This document shows positions 55,455 through 64,000 of a stretch of 64,000 nucleotides of DNA, one piece after another. The stretch spans positions 1,149,957 to 1,213,956 of the forward strand of contig NZ_KK211187.1 of NCBI RefSeq assembly GCF_000620805.1. Reading direction: 5' to 3'. A program made the position numbers and the translations under genes. The DNA comes from Exiguobacterium undae DSM 14481. GTDB lineage: Bacteria; Bacillota; Bacilli; Exiguobacteriales; Exiguobacteriaceae. The notes below the pieces were generated by a model that worked only from the letters and a program-made list of their open reading frames with translations, was not told the origin of the DNA and did not search any database. Each line of letters opens with the position of its first letter. The stretch's first letter is position 1.

Positions 55455-58190
55455 ATGGAATACAAAGATACATTATTGATGATGAAAACGGAATTTCTGA
55501 TGCGAGGAAACTTACCAAAACGTGAGCCGGACATGCAGGCACGCTGGAACGAGATGAATCTCTATGAAGCAGTCCAAGAAAAAAATGCGGAGAAACCGAC
55601 GTTTATCTTACATGACGGTCCTCCCTATGCGAACGGTGACATCCACATGGGGCACGGCTTAAATAAAGTCCTAAAAGATATCGTCGTCCGTTACAAATCG
55701 ATGAACGGATTCCGTTCACCGTACGTACCGGGTTGGGACACGCACGGTCTGCCGATTGAAACGGCTTTACAAAAAGCAGGTGTCGACCGCAAGTCGATGT
55801 CGGTTGCTGAATTCCGGAAGCTCTGTGCGAAATATGCGCTTGAGCAAGTCGATCATCAGCGAGAGCAGTTTAAACGACTTGGTGTGTTAGGTGATTATGA
55901 CAATCCGTATATCACGTTGCAACCGGAGTTCGAGGCGGCACAAATCCGTCTGTTTGGTGACATGGCGAACAAAGGATACATCTACAAAGGGAAAAAACCG
56001 GTTTACTGGTCACCTTCTTCAGAGTCGGCTCTCGCGGAAGCGGAAATTGAGTATCAAGACAAACGATCGGCTGCCATTTACGTCGCGTTCCAAGTCATGG
56101 ACGGGAAAAACATCTTGGAGCCGACGGATCATTTCGTCATCTGGACGACGACACCATGGACGATTCCAGCGAACCTCGGGATTTCTGTCAGCGGTGAGTT
56201 GACATATGCACGCATCGAATACCAAGGCAAAGGCTATATCGTTGCCGAGACACTCGTACCGGAAGTCATCGAAGCATTAGGTTGGGAAGAAGCGACGGTA
56301 GGTCGTGTCTTCAACGGCGCGGACTTTGAATACATCAAAGCGAAACATCCACTGTATGACCGCGAATCACTCGTCATGCTTGGGGATCACGTCACAGCGG
56401 AAGCAACAGGTGTCGTCCATACGGCTCCAGGACACGGGGAAGACGACTTTAGAATCGGTCAAGCCTACGGACTCGATATCCTTTGCCCTGTCGATGATAA
56501 AGGTGTCATGACGGCAGAAGCACCCGGTTTTGAAGGCATGTTCTATGAAGATGCAAACAAAGAAATCGGAATTGCTTTAGAAGAAGCCGGCGCCTTGTTG
56601 AAATTGTCGTTCATCAAACACTCGTATCCACACGATTGGCGTACGAAAAAACCGGTCATCTTCCGGGCAACACCACAGTGGTTTGCTTCGATCAAAGATT
56701 TCCGTACCGAAATCCTGGATGAGATCAAAGGTGTCCAGTGGGTACCGGAGTGGGGCGAAACCCGCCTGCACAACATGTTTAAAGACCGTGGAGACTGGGT
56801 CATTTCCCGTCAACGGGCGTGGGGTGTACCACTGCCGATTTTCTATGCGGAAGATGGTACGGAAATCGTCACACCGGAAACGATTGACCATATCGCGAAT
56901 CTGTTCGCTGAACACGGATCAAACGTCTGGTACGAGCGCGAAGCGGTTGATCTGCTTCCGGAAGGCTTCACGCATCCGGCAAGCCCGAATGGTGTCTTCA
57001 AAAAAGAAACGGACATCATGGATGTCTGGTTTGACTCCGGTTCCTCGCATGCGGGTGTGTTAGAAGCACGTCCGGAGCTCGAGCGTCCAGCGGATCTTTA
57101 TCTGGAAGGATCGGATCAATACCGTGGTTGGTTCAACTCATCCCTTTCGACAGCCGTCGCAACGACGGGGAAAGCACCATATAAAGCGGTCGTCAGTCAC
57201 GGATTTGTTCTGGACGGACAAGGACGGAAGATGTCGAAATCAATCGGAAATACGATTGCACCAATCCAGATCATGCAACAGTTCGGAGCTGAAATTCTCC
57301 GTCTGTGGGTCGCTTCCGTTGATTATCAGTCAGATGTTCGCGCTTCGATGGACAACTTCAAGCAAGTATCGGAATCGTACCGGAAAATCCGGAATACGGT
57401 CCGCTTCTTACTCGGAAACCTCGATCAATTTGATCACACGACACACCGTGTTGCCTTTGAGGACTTACCAGAGTCCGACCGCTTCATGCGGACGAAGCTT
57501 GACCAACTTGTCGGCAAAGTGAAGGCGGCTTATGATGCCTACGACTTCATGGCAGTATATCAACTGTTGCATAACTTCTGTGTCTTGGACTTGTCTTCGT
57601 TCTATCTGGATTACACGAAGGACATCCTCTACATCGAAAAAGAAGATGCACCGGCGCGTCGTGCCGTTCAGACAGTCATGTATGACACGGTCGTGACGTT
57701 GTTACAATTAATGGCACCGGTCTTGCCGCATACGGCAGACGAAGCATGGGAATTCGTTCCGGGTGTCGAAACGGCAAGCATCTTCTTGACGGATCTTCCG
57801 GAAACACCGGAAGTGACGGAAGAAGGTCTGGCGTTGATTGCGAAATGGAACAGCTTCCTCGTTTTCCGCGATGACGTCCTAAAAGCACTCGAAGAAGCAC
57901 GTGCGGAGAAACTTGTCGGGAAAACACTTGAAGCCAAGCTCCAGCTTGCGCCAAATGACGAGACAAAAGCATTGCTTGGGACGATTGATCACCTCGAACA
58001 GTTGTTGCAAGTCTCACAGATTGTTTTCGTTGATTCGGCTGAGAAGACATACGAAACGACAGGAGTCACGGTTCTCAAAGCAGACGGTGAAAAATGTGAA
58101 CGATGCTGGACCTATTCGACCGAACTTGGTCAAGATCCGGCTCATCCGACACTTTGCCCACGTTGTACTGAGGTCGTCAATTCTTTATAA
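55455..58190 (+). CDS. ileS: Isoleucyl-tRNA synthetase
   Basis: Class I synthetase, 911 residues. The HIGH motif is in [17 protein letters not shown] is in [10 protein letters not shown], and an editing domain lies between them ([14 protein letters not shown]). The C-terminal zinc site CERCWTYS...CPRCTEV marks the bacterial short type, which is the mupirocin-sensitive class in general. Start ATG 55455 after GTGAGGGAATG; GTG 55440 is unlikely. It is expressed from its own T-box promoter. Confidence 0.98.
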   Translation: MEYKDTLLMMKTEFLMRGNLPKREPDMQARWNEMNLYEAVQEKNAEKPTFILHDGPPYANGDIHMGHGLNKVLKDIVVRYKSMNGFRSPYVPGWDTHGLPIETALQKAGVDRKSMSVAEFRKLCAKYALEQVDHQREQFKRLGVLGDYDNPYITLQPEFEAAQIRLFGDMANKGYIYKGKKPVYWSPSSESALAEAEIEYQDKRSAAIYVAFQVMDGKNILEPTDHFVIWTTTPWTIPANLGISVSGELTYARIEYQGKGYIVAETLVPEVIEALGWEEATVGRVFNGADFEYIKAKHPLYDRESLVMLGDHVTAEATGVVHTAPGHGEDDFRIGQAYGLDILCPVDDKGVMTAEAPGFEGMFYEDANKEIGIALEEAGALLKLSFIKHSYPHDWRTKKPVIFRATPQWFASIKDFRTEILDEIKGVQWVPEWGETRLHNMFKDRGDWVISRQRAWGVPLPIFYAEDGTEIVTPETIDHIANLFAEHGSNVWYEREAVDLLPEGFTHPASPNGVFKKETDIMDVWFDSGSSHAGVLEARPELERPADLYLEGSDQYRGWFNSSLSTAVATTGKAPYKAVVSHGFVLDGQGRKMSKSIGNTIAPIQIMQQFGAEILRLWVASVDYQSDVRASMDNFKQVSESYRKIRNTVRFLLGNLDQFDHTTHRVAFEDLPESDRFMRTKLDQLVGKVKAAYDAYDFMAVYQLLHNFCVLDLSSFYLDYTKDILYIEKEDAPARRAVQTVMYDTVVTLLQLMAPVLPHTADEAWEFVPGVETASIFLTDLPETPEVTEEGLALIAKWNSFLVFRDDVLKALEEARAEKLVGKTLEAKLQLAPNDETKALLGTIDHLEQLLQVSQIVFVDSAEKTYETTGVTVLKADGEKCERCWTYSTELGQDPAHPTLCPRCTEVVNSL

Positions 58191-58198
58191 TGGTCAGG

Positions 58199-58242
58199 GA
58201 GGGGCAGCTGCGGCGACTTCGTAGCGGTCCCTCATTATTTTT
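58199..58242 (+). terminator. Probable terminator after ileS
   Basis: GAGGG (58199-58203) pairs with CCCTC (58229-58233), and GCTGCG (58207-58212) with CGTAGC (58220-58225), followed by ATTATTTTT. lspA lies only 20 bases further on, so read-through or attenuation is possible. Confidence 0.55.
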
Positions 58243-58261
58243 GGATGTGGAGGAAAAAAGA

Positions 58262-58735
58262 ATGTGGCTTTACTTAGCGATTGCTGCTGTACTCGTCGGC
58301 GTGGATCAATTGACGAAATGGATCGTCGTCCAACAAATGACGATCGGTCAGGCGATTGAGATCATTCCGAATTTCTTTTATTTGAATTCCTACCGAAATC
58401 GTGGTGCGGCATGGGGCATGTTAGAAGGGAAATTTGGCTTTTTCTTCGTGATTACCGTTGTCGTCGTCATCGGATTGATTTATTTTCTGTATAAAGAAGG
58501 CACAAAAAACAAAGTATTTGCTTGGAGCATTGCCTTATTACTGGGCGGGGCGATCGGGAATTTCATCGACCGGATGGCACGCGGAGAAGTCGTTGACTTT
58601 TTCCATTTTTATCCGTTTGGTTACAACTTCCCGATATTCAATATCGCAGACGTCTGTTTGACGTTTGGGGTGATTTTGATGCTGATCAGCGTCATGTTTG
58701 AAGAGCGTTTGACTAAGAAGGGAACGATTGATTAA
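58262..58735 (+). CDS. lspA: Lipoprotein signal peptidase II
   Basis: A 157-residue membrane aspartic protease with four helices, cutting prolipoproteins such as CtaC and the GSDH lipoprotein of this window. NSYRNRGAAWGML, GGAIGNFIDRMARGEVVDF and FNIADVCLTFGV contain the two catalytic aspartates. The ATG at 58262 follows GGAGGAAAAAAG; the longer ORF starts in the terminator. It overlaps the rluD-type gene by one base. Confidence 0.96.
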   Translation: MWLYLAIAAVLVGVDQLTKWIVVQQMTIGQAIEIIPNFFYLNSYRNRGAAWGMLEGKFGFFFVITVVVVIGLIYFLYKEGTKNKVFAWSIALLLGGAIGNFIDRMARGEVVDFFHFYPFGYNFPIFNIADVCLTFGVILMLISVMFEERLTKKGTID

Positions 58736-59658
58736 TGAATGAACAGAATGAATGGGCTGTAAAAGCCAATGGTGCAACCGGTCGAATCGATAAATGGTTG
58801 GCGGAACAACAAGACTGGTCGCGTTCACAAGTCCAGGATTGGCTAAAAGCCGGTCATGTCGAAGTCGACGGACGCATCGTGAAACCGAACTATAAGATGT
58901 CCGGAACAGAAAACATTCTTGTCCGGATTCCGGAAGCGGTCGAACTTGAAGTATTACCCGAGAATATTCCGCTGGATGTCGTGTATGAAGACAGTGATGT
59001 CATCGTCATCAACAAACCCAAAGGGATGGTCGTCCACCCGGCCGCCGGTCATGTATCGGGTACATTGGTCAACGCCTTGTTGTACCACTGCCAGGATCTT
59101 TCCGGCATCAATGGTGTGAAACGTCCCGGGATTGTCCACCGGATCGACAAAGATACATCAGGTCTCCTGATGGTCGCTAAAAATGATTTGGCTCATGAAT
59201 CCTTGGCGCAACAATTAAAAGACAAAACGACTGAACGGTTGTATATTGCCCTGGTCCATGGTGAAATTCCGCATGAACTCGGAACAATCGAAGCGCCGGT
59301 CGGACGCGACAAAAATGACCGCCAACGAATGACCGTGACCGACAAGAATTCAAAAGCAGCGGTGACACATTTCCGTGTACTTGAGCGTTACGAAGGATTT
59401 ACCGTCGTCGAGTGTAAGCTCGAGACAGGACGGACGCACCAAATCCGTGTCCACATGCGTTACATCGGCTTCCCGCTTGCCGGAGATCCAAAATACGGAC
59501 CGCGGAAAACGATGAAAATGAACGGTCAAGCACTCCATGCCGCAGTTCTCGGATTCACGCACCCACGCACTGGCGAGACGTTGCGTTTTGAAGCCGATTT
59601 GCCGGAAGAGATGACATTTGAAATCAGTCAGTTGAAAAAACTCGAATTAGAGTCTTGA
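58735..59658 (+). CDS. rluD: RluA-family 23S rRNA pseudouridine synthase (YlyB, RluD type)
   Basis: A 307-residue protein with an N-terminal S4 domain (about 14-75) and a pseudouridine synthase domain. The catalytic Asp is in VHRIDKDTSGLLMVAKN. HQIRVHMRYIGFPLAGDPKYG is typical of RluD/RluC. The RNA site cannot be assigned with certainty. It overlaps lspA by one base, and the pyr promoter overlaps its stop codon. Confidence 0.93.
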   Translation: MNEQNEWAVKANGATGRIDKWLAEQQDWSRSQVQDWLKAGHVEVDGRIVKPNYKMSGTENILVRIPEAVELEVLPENIPLDVVYEDSDVIVINKPKGMVVHPAAGHVSGTLVNALLYHCQDLSGINGVKRPGIVHRIDKDTSGLLMVAKNDLAHESLAQQLKDKTTERLYIALVHGEIPHELGTIEAPVGRDKNDRQRMTVTDKNSKAAVTHFRVLERYEGFTVVECKLETGRTHQIRVHMRYIGFPLAGDPKYGPRKTMKMNGQALHAAVLGFTHPRTGETLRFEADLPEEMTFEISQLKKLELES

Positions 59659-59683
59659 CGTTTTTCTGATAAAACGGTAGAGT
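59655..59683 (+). promoter_or_regulatory. Promoter of the pyr operon
   Basis: TTGACG (59655-59660), 17-base spacer, TAGAGT (59678-59683). The -35 element overlaps the end of the rluD-type gene. Confidence 0.65.
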
Positions 59684-59756
59684 ATCACCTAGAGAGCGAT
59701 GCGAGACATCTGCCTCACAATCGGTCGTCCGCGTTGACGATCCTACCTATAGCACA

Positions 59757-59788
59757 CCTTTAAACGAGTCCGGAGAGGCTTCGAAAGG
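59757..59788 (+). promoter_or_regulatory. PyrR-binding hairpin 1 (pyr leader)
   Basis: The upper stem AGTC/GGCT closes a CGGAGA loop (59767-59780), and the lower stem CCTTT/AAAGG (59757-59761 with 59784-59788) flanks a purine-rich internal loop. This is the known PyrR anti-antiterminator motif; UMP-bound PyrR should stabilise it and allow the terminator at 59851 to form. Confidence 0.88.
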
Positions 59789-59818
59789 GAGACACTTAAT
59801 TTGTGTATACACGTGTAG

Positions 59819-60430
<612 letters not shown>

Positions 60431-60438
60431 ACAAAATA

Positions 60439-60469
60439 CCTTTAACGTGGTCCAGAGAGACCAGAAAGG
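60439..60469 (+). promoter_or_regulatory. PyrR-binding hairpin 2, overlapping the pyrP ribosome binding site
   Basis: The upper stem GGTC/GACC closes a CAGAGA loop (60449-60462), and the lower stem is CCTTT (60439-60443) with AAAGG (60465-60469). AAAGG is part of the pyrP Shine-Dalgarno AAAGGGAG. There is no terminator before ATG 60481, so PyrR bound here should hide the ribosome binding site rather than end transcription (inference). Confidence 0.8.
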
Positions 60470-60480
60470 GAGTTATCCTC

Positions 60481-61797
60481 ATGAAAAAACACACAGCGGT
60501 TCTTGATGTACAAGAACGTCCGAACCATCCTCTCCAGTGGCTGATGCTCAGCCTGCAACATGTCTTCGCGATGTTTGGCGCGACTGTCCTCGTTCCGTTA
60601 TTAACGGGATTGAATACGTCAGTCGCTCTCGTCGCAAGTGGAGTCGGCACCTTGATTTTCCTCGCCGTCACACGCTTCAAAGTCCCAACATACTTAGGCT
60701 CGAGTTTTGCCTATATTGTGCCGATCATCGCCGTCAGTGAACGCTGGGGCGTCGAAGACGCCTTAGTCGGCGGCATGGTCGCCGGTCTGGTCTACGGACT
60801 GGTGTCGCTCATCATCACCTATACGGGTGTCGGTTGGCTGATGAAACTCTTGCCGCCTGTCGTCATCGGACCGGTCATCATGGTCATCGGTCTATCGCTT
60901 GCTCCGACCGCTGTCAACATGGCGATGAACGATGCGGATGGCAAATACAGCGGCATGTTGTTCTTCGTTGCCTTGACGACACTTGCCGTGACCTTGCTTG
61001 CGATGACGTACTTCAAAGGCATGTGGAGCACGGTTCCGATCTTGTTTGGGATCGGCACGGGATACCTTGTCGCAGCAGCTGTCGGAATCGTGGATTTCAC
61101 CTCGCTTCGTCAAGCAAGTTTCTTCCAGATTCCAAACTTCACGGTACCGTTTCTCGACTACTCACCCACGTTGAACTGGGCGGCACTCGCCCTCATCGTC
61201 CCGGTCACGCTCGTCACGTTGACGGAACATATCGGGGAACAAAAAGTGACATCACGGATCATCGGGCGCGAGACGCTTCTTGATCCAGGGATGCACCGGA
61301 CGGTCCTCGGAGACGGGTTGGCCAAGACGGTCGCTTCGATGCTCGGTGGACCACCGGTTACGACATATGGTGAAAACAACGGTGTCATGGCGATTACGCG
61401 GGTTTACAGTGTGTTTGTCCTGGGTGGTGCCGCCGTTCTTGCCATCAGCTTTGGTTTCCTCGGTTATGTCGAAGGGTTCATCAAAACGATTCCAACACCG
61501 GTCATGGGTGGGATCAGCATCTTACTATTCGGTGTCATCGCGTCCAACGGTCTCCGGACATTGGTTGAAAGTAAAGTGGACCTGGCAGACAAACGAAACT
61601 TAACGATCACGGCCGTCATTCTTGTCATCGGTATCGGTGGGGCCGCCCTGAAAGTTGGCGACTTCTCTTTAGAAGGCATGGCACTGGCAACGGTTCTTGG
61701 CATCCTCCTGAATCTGATCTTGCCGAAAACGCCGGTAGAAGCAGAACAAAGCGAACAAGACACCTTACAATCGAAACGAGCAGCTAACGACTTTTAA
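60481..61797 (+). CDS. pyrP: Uracil permease PyrP
   Basis: A 438-residue uracil:H+ symporter of the NCS2 (NAT) family with 12-14 membrane helices. QHVFAMFGATVLVPLLTG near the N-terminus, TLTEHIGEQKVTSRIIGRE and GGPPVTTYGENNGVMAITR in the substrate region are typical of UraA/PyrP. The SD AAAGGGAG is embedded in a PyrR hairpin. Its stop codon TAA lies inside the third PyrR hairpin. Confidence 0.97.
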   Translation: MKKHTAVLDVQERPNHPLQWLMLSLQHVFAMFGATVLVPLLTGLNTSVALVASGVGTLIFLAVTRFKVPTYLGSSFAYIVPIIAVSERWGVEDALVGGMVAGLVYGLVSLIITYTGVGWLMKLLPPVVIGPVIMVIGLSLAPTAVNMAMNDADGKYSGMLFFVALTTLAVTLLAMTYFKGMWSTVPILFGIGTGYLVAAAVGIVDFTSLRQASFFQIPNFTVPFLDYSPTLNWAALALIVPVTLVTLTEHIGEQKVTSRIIGRETLLDPGMHRTVLGDGLAKTVASMLGGPPVTTYGENNGVMAITRVYSVFVLGGAAVLAISFGFLGYVEGFIKTIPTPVMGGISILLFGVIASNGLRTLVESKVDLADKRNLTITAVILVIGIGGAALKVGDFSLEGMALATVLGILLNLILPKTPVEAEQSEQDTLQSKRAANDF

Positions 61798-61822
61798 GAC
61801 GTTCCAGAGAGAACGATAAAGT
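61790..61822 (+). promoter_or_regulatory. PyrR-binding hairpin 3 (pyrP-pyrB gap)
   Basis: The upper stem CGTTC/GAACG closes the CAGAGA loop (61800-61815), and the lower stem is ACTTT/AAAGT (61790-61794 with 61818-61822). Compared with hairpins 1 and 2, both stems keep pairing through paired base changes, so the structure is conserved. Confidence 0.85.
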
Positions 61823-61864
61823 GGAGGCCCTTCAGAAGTGCAGGCGAACAGCCCTGTCTTCTTC

Positions 61865-61897
61865 AGCGCACCTTCACATCAGAAGGTGCGCTTTTTT
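61865..61897 (+). terminator. Attenuator terminator before pyrB
   Basis: AGCGCACCTTC (61865-61875), loop ACATCA, GAAGGTGCGCT (61882-61892), then TTTTT. The antiterminator that competes with it is not resolved by eye. Confidence 0.93.
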
Positions 61898-61920
61898 GTG
61901 GGGCAAAAGGAGAGAATAAG

Positions 61921-62838
61921 ATGCAGACACAGCAACGCATTTCACATTTCGTCAGTTTGGATGATTTATCAACGGTTGAAATTGAACGGTTGATTGCCCG
62001 CGGATTAGAGTTAAAGCAAGGGGCTTCGCCGCACAGGACGGTAACCAAAACAGTCGCCAACCTATTTTTCGAACACTCGACACGAACAAAATGTTCATTT
62101 GAAATGGCGGAACATCACCTCGGACTGCACGTCCTGCCGTTTGAAACAGCGACGTCCTCCGTCCAAAAAGGCGAAACGTTGCTCGACACCTGTAAGACGC
62201 TGGAAGCGATCGGGGTCGACGCACTTATCGTTCGTCACGGCGAGACCGGCTACTACGAACGCTTACAAGAACAGCTCCGGATTCCGATCATCAACGCCGG
62301 CGACGGGAGCGGCCAACACCCGTCACAGTCGTTGCTCGACTTGATGACGATGTATGAAGCGTTTGGGGATGTCACCGGGAAAACGATTGTCATCTGCGGA
62401 GACCTTAGACACAGCCGTGTCGCGCGATCCAATGCACATGTCTTGCGACGATTGGGGGCAACGGTCATCGGATCAGGTCCCCGTGAATGGTTCGACGACA
62501 CGTTAGGCATTGCGTATCAAGAAATCGATGAAGCGTTGACGAGCAGTGACATCATCATGCTGTTGCGTGTGCAACATGAACGTCACTTGGACGACCAGTC
62601 GTTTGAGGCGACGGTCTACCATCAACGGTATGGTTTGACGCATGAACGGATGGCACGGATTCGTCCGGAAGCCATCGTCCTTCACCCGGCACCGGTCAAT
62701 CGGGGTGTCGAGATTGCCGAAGAACTTGTGGAACATGCTCAATCGCGGATTTTTGACCAGATGACGAACGGTGTTTTTGCACGGATGGCGATTTTAGAAC
62801 GGGCTTTTGATGAGCCGACAACAAAGGAGACGATATAA
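61921..62838 (+). CDS. pyrB: Aspartate carbamoyltransferase
   Basis: A 305-residue catalytic ATCase, class C type without regulatory chain in Bacillales, joining carbamoyl phosphate and aspartate. The carbamoyl phosphate loop is [12 protein letters not shown], followed by SVQKGETL, and the aspartate site contains [16 protein letters not shown] replaces the usual STRTR; the essential arginine of STRT is kept. SD AAAGGAGAG precedes ATG. pyrC starts one base after the stop. Confidence 0.97.
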   Translation: MQTQQRISHFVSLDDLSTVEIERLIARGLELKQGASPHRTVTKTVANLFFEHSTRTKCSFEMAEHHLGLHVLPFETATSSVQKGETLLDTCKTLEAIGVDALIVRHGETGYYERLQEQLRIPIINAGDGSGQHPSQSLLDLMTMYEAFGDVTGKTIVICGDLRHSRVARSNAHVLRRLGATVIGSGPREWFDDTLGIAYQEIDEALTSSDIIMLLRVQHERHLDDQSFEATVYHQRYGLTHERMARIRPEAIVLHPAPVNRGVEIAEELVEHAQSRIFDQMTNGVFARMAILERAFDEPTTKETI

Positions 62839-62839
62839 G

Positions 62840-64000
62840 ATGGCAATTCGAATTGATCATGCAACGTGGTATAAAAACGGTGAACGGCAACAATCGAGCA
62901 TCCGAATCGAAAACGGACTGTTTACGGAACTGGATGCGACACCGAAGGAAACGGACCATGTGATTGATGCGAACGACTATCTCGTAGCGCCGGGCTTCGT
63001 CGACATTCACGTCCACTTACGTGAACCGGGCGGCGAGCACAAGGAAACGATTGCGACGGGCACAGCGGCTGCGGCTGCAGGCGGCTTTACGACAATCTGT
63101 CCGATGCCCAACACGCGTCCGGTGCCGGACGACCGGGAAACGCTGGACGCACTGTTTAAAAAAATTGAGGAAACGGCCTCTGTCCGTGTTTTCCCTTATG
63201 CGGCGATTTCAAAAAATCAGCTAGGGCAGGAACTCGTCGCGTTTGAACAGTTGACCGATGCCTTTGCTTTTACGGATGACGGAGTCGGTGTCCAAAGCGC
63301 CGCCGTCATGCGCGAAGCGATGACCCGGGCTGCGGCCCTGAATAAAAGCATCGTCGCCCATTGTGAAGATGATTCGCTCAAGGCGGGGTGTGTCCACGAA
63401 GGCACTTACAGCAAACGGGAAGGACTACAAGGCATCCCGTCACTTGCGGAAAGCATTCACATCGCACGGGATGTCTTGATTGCCGAAGCGACCGGCTGCC
63501 ATTATCATGTCTGCCACGTCTCGACAAAAGAATCGGTCCGGGTGATCCGGGATGCGAAACGAGCAGGCATCCGGGTGACGGCGGAAGTCACGCCCCACCA
63601 TTTAGTATTGACGGAAGACGACATCATCGGACGGGATCCAAATTTCAAGATGAACCCGCCACTTCGCAGCGAAGCGGATCGCCAGGCTCTGATCGAAGGC
63701 TTGCTGGACGGGACGATTGATTGTATCGCAACGGATCACGCACCCCATGCGGCAGACGAAAAAGCACTCGGCATTGAACGTGCCCCGTTTGGCATCACCG
63801 GTTTTGAAACGGCATTCGCGTTGCTTTACACCAAGCTGGTCGAACCGGGAATCCTGCCGCTTGCGCGGGTCATCGACTGGTTGTCGGCAGCACCTGCTGA
63901 ATTGTTTGAACTGCCGTATGGACGGATCGAAGTCGGGGCGCCGGCCGATCTTGTTTTGCTGGATCTGCAGACAAGCCGTGCGGTCGAACCGGAGCAGTTC
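62840..64000 (+). CDS. pyrC: Dihydroorotase PyrC (3' truncated by window edge)
   Basis: Zinc amidohydrolase cyclising carbamoyl aspartate; the frame is open through the last base (387 codons seen of the usual 420-430). [14 protein letters not shown] supplies the HxH metal ligands, AHCEDDSL and HVCHVST supply further histidines, and ATDHAPHA the catalytic aspartate, so this is the active type I form. SD AAAGGAGACG lies before the ATG, two bases after the pyrB stop. It is the last visible gene of the pyr operon. Confidence 0.97.
   Translation, partial: MAIRIDHATWYKNGERQQSSIRIENGLFTELDATPKETDHVIDANDYLVAPGFVDIHVHLREPGGEHKETIATGTAAAAAGGFTTICPMPNTRPVPDDRETLDALFKKIEETASVRVFPYAAISKNQLGQELVAFEQLTDAFAFTDDGVGVQSAAVMREAMTRAAALNKSIVAHCEDDSLKAGCVHEGTYSKREGLQGIPSLAESIHIARDVLIAEATGCHYHVCHVSTKESVRVIRDAKRAGIRVTAEVTPHHLVLTEDDIIGRDPNFKMNPPLRSEADRQALIEGLLDGTIDCIATDHAPHAADEKALGIERAPFGITGFETAFALLYTKLVEPGILPLARVIDWLSAAPAELFELPYGRIEVGAPADLVLLDLQTSRAVEPEQF

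Noticed and set aside
60834-61283. 149-residue ORF inside pyrP
   Set aside because: His/Arg-rich shadow frame of a membrane protein; no ribosome binding site.

Overview
The window is ordinary chromosomal DNA of a low-to-mid GC Firmicute (Bacillales). Gene order follows the Bacillus subtilis pdhA to pyrC segment almost gene for gene, but every sporulation gene of that segment is missing: no spoVD after pbpB, no spoVE after murD, no spoIIGA-sigE-sigG after ftsZ, and no ylbJ. Bacillithiol synthesis (bshC), a caa3 oxidase cluster, frequent TTG/GTG starts and strong AAGGAGG/AAGGGGG ribosome binding sites all fit an asporogenous member of the order. Exiguobacterium is my best guess, by inference only. 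I saw no rRNA, tRNA, insertion sequence, prophage or CRISPR array.

Layout. 1-4.8 kb: pyruvate dehydrogenase operon (pdhA, cut at the left edge, then pdhB, pdhC, pdhD). 4.9-15.4 kb: mixed small operons (DUF3055-like protein, speA decarboxylase, yktA, small YkzI-like protein, yktC, ylaF, typA, ylaH, a GSDH-type lipoprotein, ylaI, ylaL-like, phoH2, an unrecognised 154-residue protein, ylaN). 15.5-21.7 kb: ftsW, pyc and a photolyase. 21.7-30.3 kb: haem A/O synthesis and caa3 oxidase biogenesis (ctaA divergent from ctaBCDEF, then ctaG, ctaM-like DUF420, Sco, and an unknown small protein). 30.4-37.9 kb: yugN-like, an ATP-grasp protein, ylbF, ylbG, rsmD, coaD, ylbL, tmcAL, ylbN-rpmF, panE, DUF3397, leading to bshC. 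39.6-55.2 kb: the division and cell wall cluster (rsmH, ftsL, pbpB, murF, mraY, murD, murG, divIB, ftsA, ftsZ, ylmD, ylmE, sepF, ylmG, ylmH, divIVA). 55.2-64 kb: T-box-controlled ileS, lspA, rluD-type synthase, and the pyr operon (pyrR, pyrP, pyrB, pyrC cut at the right edge).

The genes form four main working sets. The Pdh complex feeds acetyl-CoA and Pyc feeds oxaloacetate into central metabolism. The cta genes make haem O/A, build cytochrome caa3 and load its copper. The dcw genes make lipid II and assemble the septal ring. The pyr genes make UMP and are controlled by PyrR.

The most interesting signals are regulatory rather than new proteins. There are three covarying PyrR-binding hairpins, of which the pyrP copy has no terminator and instead buries the ribosome binding site. 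An FNR/CRP-type TGTGA-N6-TCACA palindrome and a cre-like site lie in the ctaA-ctaB intergenic region. The ileS T-box promoter is embedded in the end of divIVA. The dcw cluster lacks mraZ, murE and murB but contains murF. I did not find a convincing undescribed multi-gene system here.
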